From: UMGS687 sp964383665
Lineage (GTDB): Bacteria > Bacillota > Clostridia > Christensenellales > UBA1242
Length of the DNA stretch: 64,000 nt
NCBI GenBank assembly: GCA_964383665.1
Contig: CAYLHO010000001.1
Coordinates: forward strand, 248,001-312,000
Direction of reading: 5' to 3'
Under the pieces are notes generated by a model. The model made no database searches. It saw nothing but the letters and a program-made list of their open reading frames with translations, and had not been told where the DNA came from. The position numbers and the translations under genes were made by a program. Positions 49,065 to 58,429 of the stretch are shown here, piece after piece; positions within the stretch are counted from its first letter, which is position 1, and each line of letters opens with the position of its first letter.

Positions 49065-51101
49065 ATGAAAACAAAAACATCTAAATTCTTACTAACATTT
49101 TTATGCTTGCTTTTGGCATTCGCTTTAATTCCAGTTTTGCAAATTCAAAGCGTTTCAGCAGATTCAAACCTTGTTTCGAATTTCATAAAAGACCATGCAA
49201 GCACAAGTGAAAGCAATCAAGAGTTAACATCAAGTTTAACTTCTTTCACAACAGACTTCGGCGACAAAAACGGCGTTGGAACAACAACAGGCTGGTCGAT
49301 TCCAAGCTTTTCTGGAACAGAAATTAAACAAGTTAATGCAGCCGATTTCACAAGTGACGCAACAATTGGTTACACAACCGAAAACGATGTGAAATTTTCA
49401 GCAATTGGAACAGACGGAACAGAAGGCAACAAGTTTGGGCTTCTTTTCTTACTTAAAGAAAAAGGAATTGCAGGAATTGAAAGCGGAGAAATAACAATTC
49501 CAGCGCGCGGGCTCTACGTTTTAACATTCAACGCAAAAGTTGGAAAACTTGGAAATTCCTCAACCAACTATGGAATCAACGCAAAAATCCTTGAAGTTTC
49601 TGAAGGAAAAACAGTTAAAACATATTCAATGAACGCTCTTAAAACTGTTAACGAAAACTATGAAACATACGCCTTTGTTATTCAAGGCAATGAATATGAA
49701 TCAAAAACAATCAAACTTCAATTCCTTTTTGGAAATGCAGTTGAAGAAAATGGAGTTACAACAAAGAACGAACAAATTGGCTACGCCGCAATCGATTCAA
49801 TTCGTTTCTTTGGAGCATCTTTTGCTCAATTTAACACCCTTTCAACCGACAAAAACGCTAAAAAAGTTTCCCTTTTAAGCGAAAACAGCAGTTACATTAA
49901 CATTGGCAACGGCTATTTCAACGTAACTGAAAATCAAAAATGGAAGGTTGAGGATAACACTTCTCTTTCGGATTTCCGTCCATATCAATGGAGTCAAAAA
50001 GGAAGCGATAACGCTGAATATGGAATTGTTAACACAAACAACGCTTTGTTCACAGAAAGAATGACTCAACTTGGAATTTCAGCGGTTAATCCAGATCAAG
50101 GAGCAACCGGCGCAAACAACGTTTTAATGTTGGTTAACAATGGAAACGGAAATCAAACAATAACAAGTGAAAGCTTTAAACTTTCAAGCAATTCCTACTA
50201 TGAAATTTCTTTCCGTTTCAACACTCCTGCCAACGCAGACCAAACAAACGGATTAAGTTTCTATTTGGTTGACAAAGAGAAAAACACAATTTATTCAAAA
50301 GAAAACACTTTCTCATACACCGAATTTAACGGAAACAACAACGAATGGGCAACATTCCATGCCTTCATAAAAACCGACAGCAAATCAAAAGAAGTTAGTT
50401 TCATAATTAAATTTGGAACAGAGGAAAAACAAACGTCTGGTTACGCATTCATTGACGATGTTCGACTTTACACAACAAGAACATCAAGCGCAATGTTTAA
50501 TAACACACAAAAAGACACCTTTGAGCTTAAAAAAGGCGAGGACGAAACTGAAACAAAATATCTTGAAGAAGGAGTTGTTTCTTTCGACCAACTTAAAGAA
50601 CTCGATCCAAAAAGCGTAAGCAATCGTTCAATGACAGTTTACGATTACACTGCCCCAGTTGAGGAAGAAGACAAAACCGAAACCCCTTCCGACACCGATA
50701 AGGACACCGACACAGAAGATTCAAGCAACTCTTCAATTGTTTGGTATGTTATCCCATCTGTTCTTCTTGGAATTTGCTTGATTGGTGGACTTATAATTTT
50801 CTACACAAAAAGAATTAAAATTAAGAAACACCCAAAAAAGAAAAAAGCAAACTACGACAGAAAAAAGACCTTAAACAAACAAGTTGAGCAACGCGAGCGC
50901 AACAACGCTGCCCTTCAAAAAGGAAACTATCAAGCTGAACTTGAAAATGTTAGAAAGGAAATTGAAGCACTTGAAAACGAATATGAAGCAAGCCAAAAAG
51001 GTAAAAAGAATGCACTTGCTCTTGAAAAATATCTTTCAAAACGACAAAAGCTTCAAAACAAAGAAAATCGCTTGAACGAGCAAATCAAGAAACTTAAGTA
51101 A
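49065..51101 (+). CDS. Exported single-pass protein with cytoplasmic coiled coil, 678 aa
   Basis: Signal peptide (about 1-32, ending SVSA). The extracellular part has two related beta-rich domains (about 80-260 and 290-490), each with a jelly-roll/CBM-like pattern: a KIxLxFxFGN- or VSFIIKFGTEE-type strand followed by GYAAIDSIRFF or GYAFIDDVRLY. An acidic Thr/Asp linker (about 535-553) leads to one transmembrane helix (about 557-579), a strongly basic stop-transfer stretch (KRIKIKKHPKKKKANY) and a coiled coil of about 75 residues (600-677). Extracellular carbohydrate or cell-wall binding linked to a cytoplasmic coiled coil is inferred. No named family recognised. Confidence 0.75.
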   Translation: MKTKTSKFLLTFLCLLLAFALIPVLQIQSVSADSNLVSNFIKDHASTSESNQELTSSLTSFTTDFGDKNGVGTTTGWSIPSFSGTEIKQVNAADFTSDATIGYTTENDVKFSAIGTDGTEGNKFGLLFLLKEKGIAGIESGEITIPARGLYVLTFNAKVGKLGNSSTNYGINAKILEVSEGKTVKTYSMNALKTVNENYETYAFVIQGNEYESKTIKLQFLFGNAVEENGVTTKNEQIGYAAIDSIRFFGASFAQFNTLSTDKNAKKVSLLSENSSYINIGNGYFNVTENQKWKVEDNTSLSDFRPYQWSQKGSDNAEYGIVNTNNALFTERMTQLGISAVNPDQGATGANNVLMLVNNGNGNQTITSESFKLSSNSYYEISFRFNTPANADQTNGLSFYLVDKEKNTIYSKENTFSYTEFNGNNNEWATFHAFIKTDSKSKEVSFIIKFGTEEKQTSGYAFIDDVRLYTTRTSSAMFNNTQKDTFELKKGEDETETKYLEEGVVSFDQLKELDPKSVSNRSMTVYDYTAPVEEEDKTETPSDTDKDTDTEDSSNSSIVWYVIPSVLLGICLIGGLIIFYTKRIKIKKHPKKKKANYDRKKTLNKQVEQRERNNAALQKGNYQAELENVRKEIEALENEYEASQKGKKNALALEKYLSKRQKLQNKENRLNEQIKKLK

Positions 51102-51102
51102 C

Positions 51103-51135
51103 AAAAAAAGAACGCTGAATTGCGTTCTTTTTTTT
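51103..51135. terminator. Bidirectional terminator
   Basis: AAAAAAAGAACGC-TGAATT-GCGTTCTTTTTTTT between the surface gene and iscU. Confidence 0.85.
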
Positions 51136-51146
51136 GTTTAAATTAA

Positions 51147-51587
51147 TTATTCATCATCTTCTTCAATATCTGTTTCAATATCTGCTGATGCATCTTTCAA
51201 AGCTTTCTTCTCTGCCTTTTCTTTACGCTTGTAATAATCGTCAACAGCAGCTTTAATTGCCTCTTCAGCCAAAATTGAACAGTGAATCTTTTGCGCTGGA
51301 AGCCCACCAAGAATGTCAACAATTTGGCTGTTCTTAACTTGAAGTGCCTCCTCAATCGTTTTCCCTTTAATAAGTTCAGTTGCAACAGATGTTGTTGTTA
51401 TTGCCGCAGCGCAACCAAAGGTTTTAAACTTTGCGTCTTCAATTATTCCATCGTCAGAAATTTTAAGATATATTTTCATTATATCGCCGCAAGCAGCATT
51501 TCCAACTTTTCCAATTCCGTTTGCGCCCTTAAGGCTTCCAACGTTTTTTGGATTTTTAAATATTTCCAAAACTTTTGCGTTATACAT
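51147..51587 (-). CDS. iscU: Fe-S cluster scaffold IscU/NifU-N type
   Basis: 146 residues. Three scaffold cysteines C33 (AACGD), C59 (FGCAA) and C103 (IHCSILAE) plus D35 bind the nascent cluster. It lacks the LPPVK HscA motif, as expected without hscBA. An acidic tail of about 25 residues (DASADIETDIEEDDE) is extra. It follows iscS by seven bases and forms the minimal iscS-iscU operon common in clostridia. Confidence 0.93.
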   Translation of the reverse strand: MYNAKVLEIFKNPKNVGSLKGANGIGKVGNAACGDIMKIYLKISDDGIIEDAKFKTFGCAAAITTTSVATELIKGKTIEEALQVKNSQIVDILGGLPAQKIHCSILAEEAIKAAVDDYYKRKEKAEKKALKDASADIETDIEEDDE

Positions 51588-51594
51588 AGTTTCC

Positions 51595-52773
51595 TTACTC
51601 TCCTTTTCTTCCTGCTTTTGTTTGAGGTGACATTTTCCTCAATCTTTCAATAATTGGAACAAGCTTTTCAACTGTATAGTCGATGTCTTGTTTGCTTGTT
51701 GAGCGTCCAAAAGAAAATCTTATTGAGCCTTGTGCAATTTCAGAATCAATTCCCATTGCTTTAAGAACATGAGAAGGTTCAAGAGAACCCGATGTGCAAG
51801 CAGAACCGGTTGAAACTGCAATTCCCTCAAAGTCTAACATTAAAAGAATTGATTCGCCTTCAATAAGTTCAAAGGAAATGTTAACAATGTTGTTAACCTT
51901 TTGATGAGGGTGTCCGTTAACAATAACATAAGGGATTTTTTCGGTTACTTGTTTAACAAAATAATCTCTAAGCGATTTAATTTTTTGATTAAACATTGTC
52001 ATATCTCTTGCTGTTATTTCAGCCGCTTTTCCAAATCCAACAACCCCCGGAACGTTTGTTGTTCCTCCGCGTTTGTTTCTTTCTTGGTGTCCGCCGTCAA
52101 CAAGGTTTTCAATTCTAACCCCGTTTCTAACATAGAGCGCACCAACGCCTTTTGGGCCATAAATCTTATGAGAACTTATGCTCATTGCGTCAATTTCCAT
52201 GTCGGCAACGTCAAGTTTTAATGAACCAAATGCTTGAACAGCATCGGTGTGGAAAATAATGTTATTTTCCTTTGCAGTTTTCCCAATTGCTTTAAGATTT
52301 TGAATTGTTCCAACTTCATTGTTAACAGCCATAATTGTTATAAGCGTTGTGTCTTTGCGAATTGCATGCATAAGGTCGGCAAGACTTACAATTCCATATT
52401 TATCAACTGGAAGATATGTTACTTCAAAGCCTTCTTTTTCCAACGCTTTACAAGCGCCAAGAACAGCTGGGTGCTCAATTTGGCTTGTTATAATATGCTT
52501 TCCTTTTTTTGCATATGCATGAGCAATTCCTTTAATTGCCCAGTTATCTGCTTCTGTTCCGCCAGAAGTAAAATAAATTTCATTTGAATGCGCATTAATT
52601 GCTTTTGCAATTCTATCTCTTGCCCTGTCAACCAAGCCTTGAGCTTCACGTCCAAAAGCGTGGATACTGTTTGGGTTTCCATAGAATATGTTATAGCATG
52701 GCATCATTTCATTTAAGACTTCAGTTGCAACATAGGTTGTTGCAGCGTTATCTAAGTAAACTCTTTTTTCCAT
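51595..52773 (-). CDS. iscS: Cysteine desulfurase IscS/NifS
   Basis: 392 residues from the ATG at 52773 (GAGGTG upstream; an in-frame GTG at 52779 lies in that site). PLP lysine K203 is in SSHKIYGPKG, the persulfide Cys C326 is in STGSACTSG, and H101 (QIEHPAV) stacks on PLP. It provides sulfur from cysteine to IscU. The flexible SACTSGSLEPSHVL loop is the IscS/NifS group I type. No iscR/Rrf2 regulator is adjacent. Confidence 0.95.
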   Translation of the reverse strand: MEKRVYLDNAATTYVATEVLNEMMPCYNIFYGNPNSIHAFGREAQGLVDRARDRIAKAINAHSNEIYFTSGGTEADNWAIKGIAHAYAKKGKHIITSQIEHPAVLGACKALEKEGFEVTYLPVDKYGIVSLADLMHAIRKDTTLITIMAVNNEVGTIQNLKAIGKTAKENNIIFHTDAVQAFGSLKLDVADMEIDAMSISSHKIYGPKGVGALYVRNGVRIENLVDGGHQERNKRGGTTNVPGVVGFGKAAEITARDMTMFNQKIKSLRDYFVKQVTEKIPYVIVNGHPHQKVNNIVNISFELIEGESILLMLDFEGIAVSTGSACTSGSLEPSHVLKAMGIDSEIAQGSIRFSFGRSTSKQDIDYTVEKLVPIIERLRKMSPQTKAGRKGE

Positions 52774-52789
52774 TTTCACCTCGTTTTAG

Positions 52790-52818
52790 AGTTTACAACT
52801 TTACAAAAAATATGTCAA
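52790..52818 (-). promoter_or_regulatory. iscS-iscU promoter
   Basis: Minus strand consensus TTGACA, 17-base spacer, TAAACT, about 17 bases before the ATG. Confidence 0.75.
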
Positions 52819-52871
52819 TACTAAAAAACTAATTTATTATATATAACCGCCAAAATTTTTCATAAAAAACA

Positions 52872-52914
52872 AAAAAATTTACATAGACTTAACCCAGCCC
52901 ATGTAAATTTTTGC
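52872..52914 (-). terminator. Terminator of the spoVB-like gene
   Basis: Minus strand AAAAATTTACAT ... ATGTAAATTTTTTT with a 14-base loop, after the stop at 52925. Confidence 0.7.
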
Positions 52915-52924
52915 GTTTCAAATT

Positions 52925-54445
52925 TTATTCTCGCTGTTTTTTCTTAAACACCATTTTCTTTGCGCTTGCAAAAAACGATTTAACATCAAAAATTTTAAAG
53001 ATTATGCAAAGAAGAACAAACATTGCTCCTCCAAGCGAACACGAAATTGCAAGATTGAAAAACAGCGGCATAAGCCCATTTAAAAGGTTTGTTACAAAGA
53101 ATGTTAAAGCGGCAGACGGCAAACACGAAACCGCCATAAGAATCATTGGTTTCAATATCCCAAGTTTAATTTTCGTCTTTTTCTTAATCATAATCAGATT
53201 GAGGATTGAAGTTACGCTAACGCATGCTCCCATTCCAACAACAAGCGCCCGAATTCCAATTAAGGAAGGCAAGAACAAAATTCCGATAAACAAGAAAACA
53301 GAGCCCGCAAGAGAGTTCAAAAATGATTTAACCTCCATTCCAAGCGCATTCAAAATTGATGAGGTTATGTTTGTTAGCGCAAGCGGAAGCGCCATCCACG
53401 CCGCGCTTGAAAGAAGCGCGCCGCTTGTTATGTTCCCGAAGAAGAAAAGCCCGATATTCTCGCCCGCTCCAATAAACAGCGGAATCATCAAAAATGAAAT
53501 AAACATTGTAACAACAAGAGAGGTTGTTATTCGGTTCTTGATGTGAGAGGAATCGTTGGTTTCAACGGCGGCGGAAAGATCGGGAATAAGCGCAGTTGAA
53601 AGCGAGCCAACAATTGTTATTGGAATGAACAAAAGCGGCATTGTCATTCCAATTGCAACGCCATAAATTGAGAGCGCTTGCGAACTTGTGTAGCCGGCGG
53701 CAATAAGCCTTGCGGGAAGAATTAATGCTATAATTGGTTGGATTAAACTTGAAAGAAACCGAACCGCTGTTATTGGCGTTGACGACTTAAGAATTTCCTT
53801 ATAGATTTTTCCCGGTTTTTTAAGCTTCCCGCCATGAACAAAATATAGAACAACAGCAAGAATCATCGACAAAAGGCATGCAATTGAAAGGGAAAGCGCC
53901 GCCCCAATCGACGGGGAAAGCGAGCCAATTCCAAAAGAGAGAAGAACAACGCAAATTGTTATTCGAACAATCTGCTCGAAAAGTTCGGTTATGCAATAGC
54001 AAAAATAGTTCGACCTCCCCCACATTGCTCCTCGAAAAACATTGTAAATTCCCGAAAATAAAACCGCAGGAAGCATTGCAACAAGAATAAGATAACAGCG
54101 GCTGTCGGAAAACAAAAATGAAAACATTTTCTTAAAAACAAGAACAATAACAATTAAAACAACCGAGGTTACAGCCGAAATAATTAAAGATGCGGAAACA
54201 AGTTTTCCCTCGCTTTCGCCGTCTTTTTTTGAAAAAAACTTTGCTGAAAGTTTGGAAATTACAAGCGGAAGACCGCTTGCAACAACTGTTAAAAGAACCA
54301 TAAAAACCGAAAGCGAAACTTGATAGAGCCCAAGTTCTTCCGTCCCAAGAATCCTTGAAAGATAAATTCGAAAAATAAAGCCCAAAACACGGGTTATAAC
54401 AGTGAACAATGTTATTGTGAAAACAGTTTTAAAAAGCGATTTCAA
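52925..54445 (-). CDS. SpoVB-like polysaccharide/lipid II flippase (MOP superfamily)
   Basis: 506 residues, about 14 membrane helices. LGTEELGLYQVSLSVFMVLLTVVASGLPLVISKLSAK is the SpoVB/MurJ-like start region; GVAIGMTMPLLFIPITIVGSLSTALIPDLS is the second conserved part. In Bacillota SpoVB-group proteins work in spore cortex synthesis or as alternative lipid II flippases. TTG start at 54445 with AGGAGAAAAAA upstream. A CATAAAAT box near the sigma-E -10 consensus lies just before the ribosome site. Other MOP flippases cannot be excluded. Confidence 0.82.
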   Translation of the reverse strand: MKSLFKTVFTITLFTVITRVLGFIFRIYLSRILGTEELGLYQVSLSVFMVLLTVVASGLPLVISKLSAKFFSKKDGESEGKLVSASLIISAVTSVVLIVIVLVFKKMFSFLFSDSRCYLILVAMLPAVLFSGIYNVFRGAMWGRSNYFCYCITELFEQIVRITICVVLLSFGIGSLSPSIGAALSLSIACLLSMILAVVLYFVHGGKLKKPGKIYKEILKSSTPITAVRFLSSLIQPIIALILPARLIAAGYTSSQALSIYGVAIGMTMPLLFIPITIVGSLSTALIPDLSAAVETNDSSHIKNRITTSLVVTMFISFLMIPLFIGAGENIGLFFFGNITSGALLSSAAWMALPLALTNITSSILNALGMEVKSFLNSLAGSVFLFIGILFLPSLIGIRALVVGMGACVSVTSILNLIMIKKKTKIKLGILKPMILMAVSCLPSAALTFFVTNLLNGLMPLFFNLAISCSLGGAMFVLLCIIFKIFDVKSFFASAKKMVFKKKQRE

Positions 54446-54529
54446 AGTTTTTTCTCCTGATTTTATGTATATTGGAAAATCGGAAAATTTATGAGAAATC
54501 TTGAATATATTATTTCAAAAGGAGAAGCC

Positions 54530-54844
54530 ATGGAAGTTAAAATTTATGATAACAATCGAAGTTGGTTCTATCGCGTTAAAAAGGAAGATGAGGAAATTCC
54601 AATCGAGAAATTCCTTTTAAGATTTAATATTTCAAAAGAAGAATTTGACTTGCAAAATCCAAACTCAACCCCTCTTCGCCAAGGCGATGTTTTAATAATT
54701 CCAAGCAGTCAGCAGTTTTGTCATGTTGTTGCCCCTCTTGAAACTTTTGATTCACTTTCACGCAAATATAACATTTCAGCTGATGATATAAAAAAAGGTT
54801 GCGAAACTAATGTTTTGTTTGTTGGACAGAAAATATTTATTTGA
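54530..54844 (+). CDS. LysM-domain protein, 104 aa
   Basis: C-terminal LysM motif (about 60-104: HVVAPLETFDSLSRKYNISADDIKKGCETN ... FVGQKIFI) and an N-terminal LysM-like half (about 13-55, IPIEKFLLRFNISKEEFDLQNP ... LRQGDVLIIP). LysM binds peptidoglycan GlcNAc. No signal peptide, as in spore-coat LysM proteins. The start is set at the ATG at 54530 with AAGGAG upstream; the ATG at 54491 has none. Confidence 0.82.
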   Translation: MEVKIYDNNRSWFYRVKKEDEEIPIEKFLLRFNISKEEFDLQNPNSTPLRQGDVLIIPSSQQFCHVVAPLETFDSLSRKYNISADDIKKGCETNVLFVGQKIFI

Positions 54845-54868
54845 TTTTTTTTAAATTGATGTTATACT
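54841..54868 (+). promoter_or_regulatory. Promoter of the 160-aa gene
   Basis: TTGATT (overlapping the LysM gene stop), 16-base spacer, TATACT; ribosome site AAAGGATAA before the ATG at 54892. Confidence 0.6.
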
Positions 54869-54891
54869 TATTCTATCTAAAAGGATAAACT

Positions 54892-55374
54892 ATGAATAAT
54901 CAATCAGAAAATTCAAATCAACCCCTTGAATATAAAGGTCTAACACCCGCATTAATTCGCGAAGTTGAATATCTTCAACTCAACGGAATAACAAAGGATT
55001 TTTTAATTCAACAAAAAAGTATTCTATATAACTCATTCATGAAAGTTTATAACACTCGAGATGAACATTCACGCGGAGTGACAGACGAAAAGGAATGCAT
55101 CAAAAAGATTGGAAATGTTTTAAACGATCTTGCACCTTTCAAAAATGAAGTTTTTAAGCAATTTAAAAAAATTGGCTACAAACTTTTGTTAAAAAAAGAT
55201 TTTAACTTTGCAACAAAACTTCTTTCCGATTCTTTAAGCGACGCAATTGACGGAATTGACGTTTCAATTCAAATTTTCGACGATTACGACCAACTTGCAA
55301 GAAACGAAAAAATGGGAATAAAAAACCCAAACATTCAAACAAACATAAACAAAGGACAAGAGAAAAATGATTGA
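54892..55374 (+). CDS. Hypothetical helical protein, 160 aa
   Basis: Not recognised. Soluble and mostly alpha-helical, with polar N- and C-terminal tails (Asn/Gln-rich first 12 residues; KGQEKND end). No cysteine-based or catalytic motif visible. Its stop overlaps the next gene's start region by eight bases, so it is co-expressed with the acetyltransferase-like gene. Confidence 0.65.
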   Translation: MNNQSENSNQPLEYKGLTPALIREVEYLQLNGITKDFLIQQKSILYNSFMKVYNTRDEHSRGVTDEKECIKKIGNVLNDLAPFKNEVFKQFKKIGYKLLLKKDFNFATKLLSDSLSDAIDGIDVSIQIFDDYDQLARNEKMGIKNPNIQTNINKGQEKND

Positions 55375-56491
55375 AATTAAGGAAGTTAAAACTCATAAAC
55401 AACGCAAACAATTTGTTGATTTTCCAATAAAATTGTATAAAAACAATCCATATTTCGTTCCATGCCTTCGAATGGACGAAATGAATTTGTTCAATCCAAA
55501 GAAAAATGTTTCCTATGAGGACAGTGAGGCAAGATATTTCCTTGCATATAAGGATAAAAAAGTCGTTGGAAGAATTGCTGGAATAATTCAACGCTTATAT
55601 AACGAAAAAACAGGCGAAAAGCGCGTTCGTTTTTCTCGTTTCGATTCAATTAATGATCAAGAAGTTGCCAACGCACTTTTTAAAGCAGTTGAAAACTATG
55701 CAAAGGAAAAGGGAATGGAATATGTCCATGGCCCACTTGGCTTTAACGACCTTGAACGCGAAGGCCTTTTGATTGACGGGTTCGACCAACCACAAACCTT
55801 TGAAGAACAATATAACTATGACTACTATCAAGCCCTTATTGAAGGCGCTGGGTATGGAAAAGAAATTGATTATGTTGAATATAAAATTTTCCCTCTTGAA
55901 AAACGCGATGAAAGAATCGACAGAATTGCAAATGCAGTTTTAAAGAGAAGCAACTTACATATTGGTCAAGCAAAAAACATGAGCGAATATATTGAAAAAT
56001 ATAAAGAAGGACTTTTCAAAGTTGTTGACGAAGTTTATTCCCCTCTCTATGGTGTTGTTCCATACACCGACAAAGTTCGCGACCAAATTATCACTCAATT
56101 CAAACTTTTCCTTAACAAAAAATATTTTTGCGTTGTTTGCGACGAAAATGAAAAAGTTGTTGCATTTGGATTTGCAATTCCATCAGTTTCAAGTGTAATT
56201 CAAAAAACAAAAGGGAAAATTCTCCACCCAAAAATTCTTGAAATCTTTAAGGCAGTTAAAAAACCAAAAGTTCTCGACTTGGCGCTTATTGGTGTTTTGC
56301 CGGAATATCGCATTAAAGGCGTTAACGCCGTTATCATGCAGTTTATGATGAATGTTCTTTGCACAGAAAACTTGAAATATGTTGAAACAAATTTGAATTT
56401 GGAAAACAACGCATTAATTCAAAATTCATGGAAGAATTTCCCAAACATCAACCACAAGCGAAGAAGATGCTTCATTAAAAAAATTGATTAA
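55367..56491 (+). CDS. YghO-like GNAT-superfamily protein, 374 aa
   Basis: Two GNAT-like halves. The N-terminal half contains the PYFVPCLRMDEMNLFNPKKN and ARYFLAYKDKKVVGRIAGII segments; the centre has VHGPLGFNDLEREGLLIDGFD, then YDYYQALIEGAGYGKEIDY. The C-terminal half has LDLALIGVLPEYRIKGVNAVIM, where the acetyl-CoA loop pattern is only partly kept. Homologues of this layout are widespread in Bacteroidota and Clostridia without a known substrate. Ribosome site inside the previous gene. Confidence 0.75.
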   Translation: MIEIKEVKTHKQRKQFVDFPIKLYKNNPYFVPCLRMDEMNLFNPKKNVSYEDSEARYFLAYKDKKVVGRIAGIIQRLYNEKTGEKRVRFSRFDSINDQEVANALFKAVENYAKEKGMEYVHGPLGFNDLEREGLLIDGFDQPQTFEEQYNYDYYQALIEGAGYGKEIDYVEYKIFPLEKRDERIDRIANAVLKRSNLHIGQAKNMSEYIEKYKEGLFKVVDEVYSPLYGVVPYTDKVRDQIITQFKLFLNKKYFCVVCDENEKVVAFGFAIPSVSSVIQKTKGKILHPKILEIFKAVKKPKVLDLALIGVLPEYRIKGVNAVIMQFMMNVLCTENLKYVETNLNLENNALIQNSWKNFPNINHKRRRCFIKKID

Positions 56492-56515
56492 AACTCCTCT
56501 TTTGGAGTTTTTTTA
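56490..56515 (+). terminator. Terminator
   Basis: AAAACTCC-TCTT-TTGGAGTTTTTTT right after the stop of the YghO-like gene. Confidence 0.85.
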
Positions 56516-56547
56516 ATAAAAATTGAATTTTAGCGCAACATATTAAC

Positions 56548-57309
56548 ATGTTTATTTTATTTGTTCGCGCAATACTTATATATTCAATTGTTTTAATCAT
56601 TTTCCGTCTTATGGGAAAACGTCAACTTGGTCAAATGCAGCCTTTTGAACTTGTTTTAACGCTTATAATTGCCGACCTTGCAACAATTCCAATGACCCAA
56701 AGTTCAATTCCCGTTCTGCACGGAATAATTCCACTTTTAACTCTTGCCGTGGTCCACTACTTCCTAACTTTAGTAACAAAAAAAAGCGACGTTATGAATC
56801 GAGTTGTAAGCGGGAAACCGGTTATTGTTATAAATCCAAAAGGAATCGACTATAAAGCAATTAAAAATCTTAACATTTCCGTTGACGACTTGTTCGAATC
56901 AATTCGTGGAAGTGGCTGTTTTTCGCTTGATGAAATTCAATATGCAATTGTTGAAACAAACGGAACAGTTAATGTTTTAACAAAAAATGACTATTCCCCG
57001 CTGACAATTGGAAACTTAAAAGAAATTTCAAACGGAAACAGTTTCAAACTTAAATCGCTTAACGAAATTGACATTCCAACAATTCCAATAACATTAATTG
57101 CAGAAGGGAAAATTATTAAAAACAACTTAAAAATTTCATCTTTAAACGAAACAGACATTAAAAAAATGCTTGATAAAACAAAAACAAAAACAAAAAAAAT
57201 TAAAGACGTTTTAATTCTAACAATCGACGGCAACGGAAAAATATATTTTCAACCGAAAAAAGGAAATTATCAAACTTTTAATTATCCATATAACAAGGTG
57301 ATTTTATGA
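56548..57309 (+). CDS. DUF421/YetF-family membrane protein
   Basis: 253 residues. Three N-terminal membrane helices, then the YetF signature MGKRQLGQMQPFELVLTLIIADLATIPM. The soluble part has the RGSGCFSLDEIQYAIVETNG segment and a second repeat near the end. In Bacillus the family (YetF, YdfS, YrbG) is tied to spores and germinant receptor membranes. No ribosome site is seen upstream and no promoter is certain. It overlaps the DUF4363 gene by four bases (ATGA). Confidence 0.9.
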   Translation: MFILFVRAILIYSIVLIIFRLMGKRQLGQMQPFELVLTLIIADLATIPMTQSSIPVLHGIIPLLTLAVVHYFLTLVTKKSDVMNRVVSGKPVIVINPKGIDYKAIKNLNISVDDLFESIRGSGCFSLDEIQYAIVETNGTVNVLTKNDYSPLTIGNLKEISNGNSFKLKSLNEIDIPTIPITLIAEGKIIKNNLKISSLNETDIKKMLDKTKTKTKKIKDVLILTIDGNGKIYFQPKKGNYQTFNYPYNKVIL

Positions 57310-57695
57310 AAAAAGCAATTAACATTTCAATCATACTTCTTTTCATTGTTGCCGCTTGCATAACAGACCAAATTTTAATTAAAACCTACTTTAATAAAAC
57401 CGGGGAATTCGTTTCAACAATAAAAGCTTATATTGAAGAAAACGAAAACGTTAACACGCCTTTTTTGATTGAAAAAACCAACGAACTAAACGACTATTGG
57501 CAATCGAAAGAAAGCATTGTTTGCACATTTGTTAATCATCAAGATATAAGCAACCTTGGAACTGAAATCAACAAACTTCAAAGCGCAGCAAAAGAGAACA
57601 ATCGAGATGTTTTTGTTGAAAGCATTAACCTAATTGAATTCTATCTTGCCGGATATGAGCACGTTGTTGGGATTAATTTACAAAGCATATTTTAA
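57306..57695 (+). CDS. DUF4363-family protein
   Basis: 129 residues. One N-terminal membrane helix (about 5-24) and an extracytoplasmic helical domain with ELNDYWQSKESIVCTFVNHQDISNLGTEINKL, the DUF4363 signature. It is regularly found directly downstream of DUF421 in clostridia, as here with a four-base overlap, so the two proteins likely act as a complex. Function unknown. Confidence 0.88.
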   Translation: MKKAINISIILLFIVAACITDQILIKTYFNKTGEFVSTIKAYIEENENVNTPFLIEKTNELNDYWQSKESIVCTFVNHQDISNLGTEINKLQSAAKENNRDVFVESINLIEFYLAGYEHVVGINLQSIF

Positions 57696-57706
57696 TAAAA
57701 ATTAAT

Positions 57707-57745
57707 TAAAAAACGCAAAAAAATCATTTTTTTTGCGTTTTTTTT
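57707..57745. terminator. Bidirectional terminator
   Basis: AAACGCAAAAAAA-TCA-TTTTTTTTGCGTTTTTTTTT; ends DUF421-DUF4363 on plus and rpe on minus. Confidence 0.85.
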
Positions 57746-58412
57746 AATTTTTTAAATTATTTATTGAATTTTTTTTATTCTCGGATTTAAAAACATAATT
57801 TCCGCTTACAATTATTTCTGCGCCTTTTTCAATTATTTTTTTTGCAATTTCCTCGTTAATTCCCCCGTCAACTTCAATTTTAAATTTATAATTTTTTTGT
57901 TCCCTAATTTGATTTAATTGCTCAATTTTTTCATATGCGCTTTCCAAAAATTTTTGTCCGCTTTTCCCTGGCTCAACGCTCATAACCAAAACAACGTCGC
58001 AAAAAGGCAAAAACTTTTCAATTTGTTTAACAGTTGTTTGCGGCTTAATTGACAGCGAAGAAAGCATTTTTAATTTTCTAATTTTTTTAAGAGTTTTTTT
58101 GAGTTTTAAAGGACACTTAAATGCTTCAAAGTGAATTGTTAAAATGTTTGCACCCGCATTTTTATACTTTAAAATTAATTTCTCTGGGCGGACAGTCATA
58201 AGATGGACATCCAACGGAATTAAACAGTTTTTGTTAACATATTCAACAACTTTTTCATCATAGGTTGTTTGAGGAACAAACTTTCCGTCCATAACATCGC
58301 AGTGCAAAAAATCCGCTCCACAGTTTAGAACTTCCTTCGCATAATTTAAAACACTTTCGCAAAGATTGTCGCTTTTAACGGGGTCGGTTGAAACCGAAAC
58401 ATATTTTTCCAT
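57744..58412 (-). CDS. rpe: Ribulose-phosphate 3-epimerase
   Basis: 222 residues, TIM barrel of the pentose phosphate pathway. Metal-site residues: H38 and D40 (LHCDVMDGKFVP), H71 (PLDVHLMTV) and D about 178 (EVDGGINEE). VMSVEPGKSGQKF is the substrate loop. Start ATG at 58412 with TAAAAT six bases upstream and no ribosome site, so probably leaderless. In B. subtilis rpe follows rsgA in the rlmN-prpC-prkC cluster; here it directly follows rlmN. Confidence 0.95.
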   Translation of the reverse strand: MEKYVSVSTDPVKSDNLCESVLNYAKEVLNCGADFLHCDVMDGKFVPQTTYDEKVVEYVNKNCLIPLDVHLMTVRPEKLILKYKNAGANILTIHFEAFKCPLKLKKTLKKIRKLKMLSSLSIKPQTTVKQIEKFLPFCDVVLVMSVEPGKSGQKFLESAYEKIEQLNQIREQKNYKFKIEVDGGINEEIAKKIIEKGAEIIVSGNYVFKSENKKNSINNLKN

Positions 58413-58429
58413 AATTTAATTTTAGCATT

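Noticed and set aside
52911..53546. 211-codon open frame on the plus strand
   Set aside because: Antisense to the SpoVB-like membrane protein; shows only the reverse of its hydrophobic codons.
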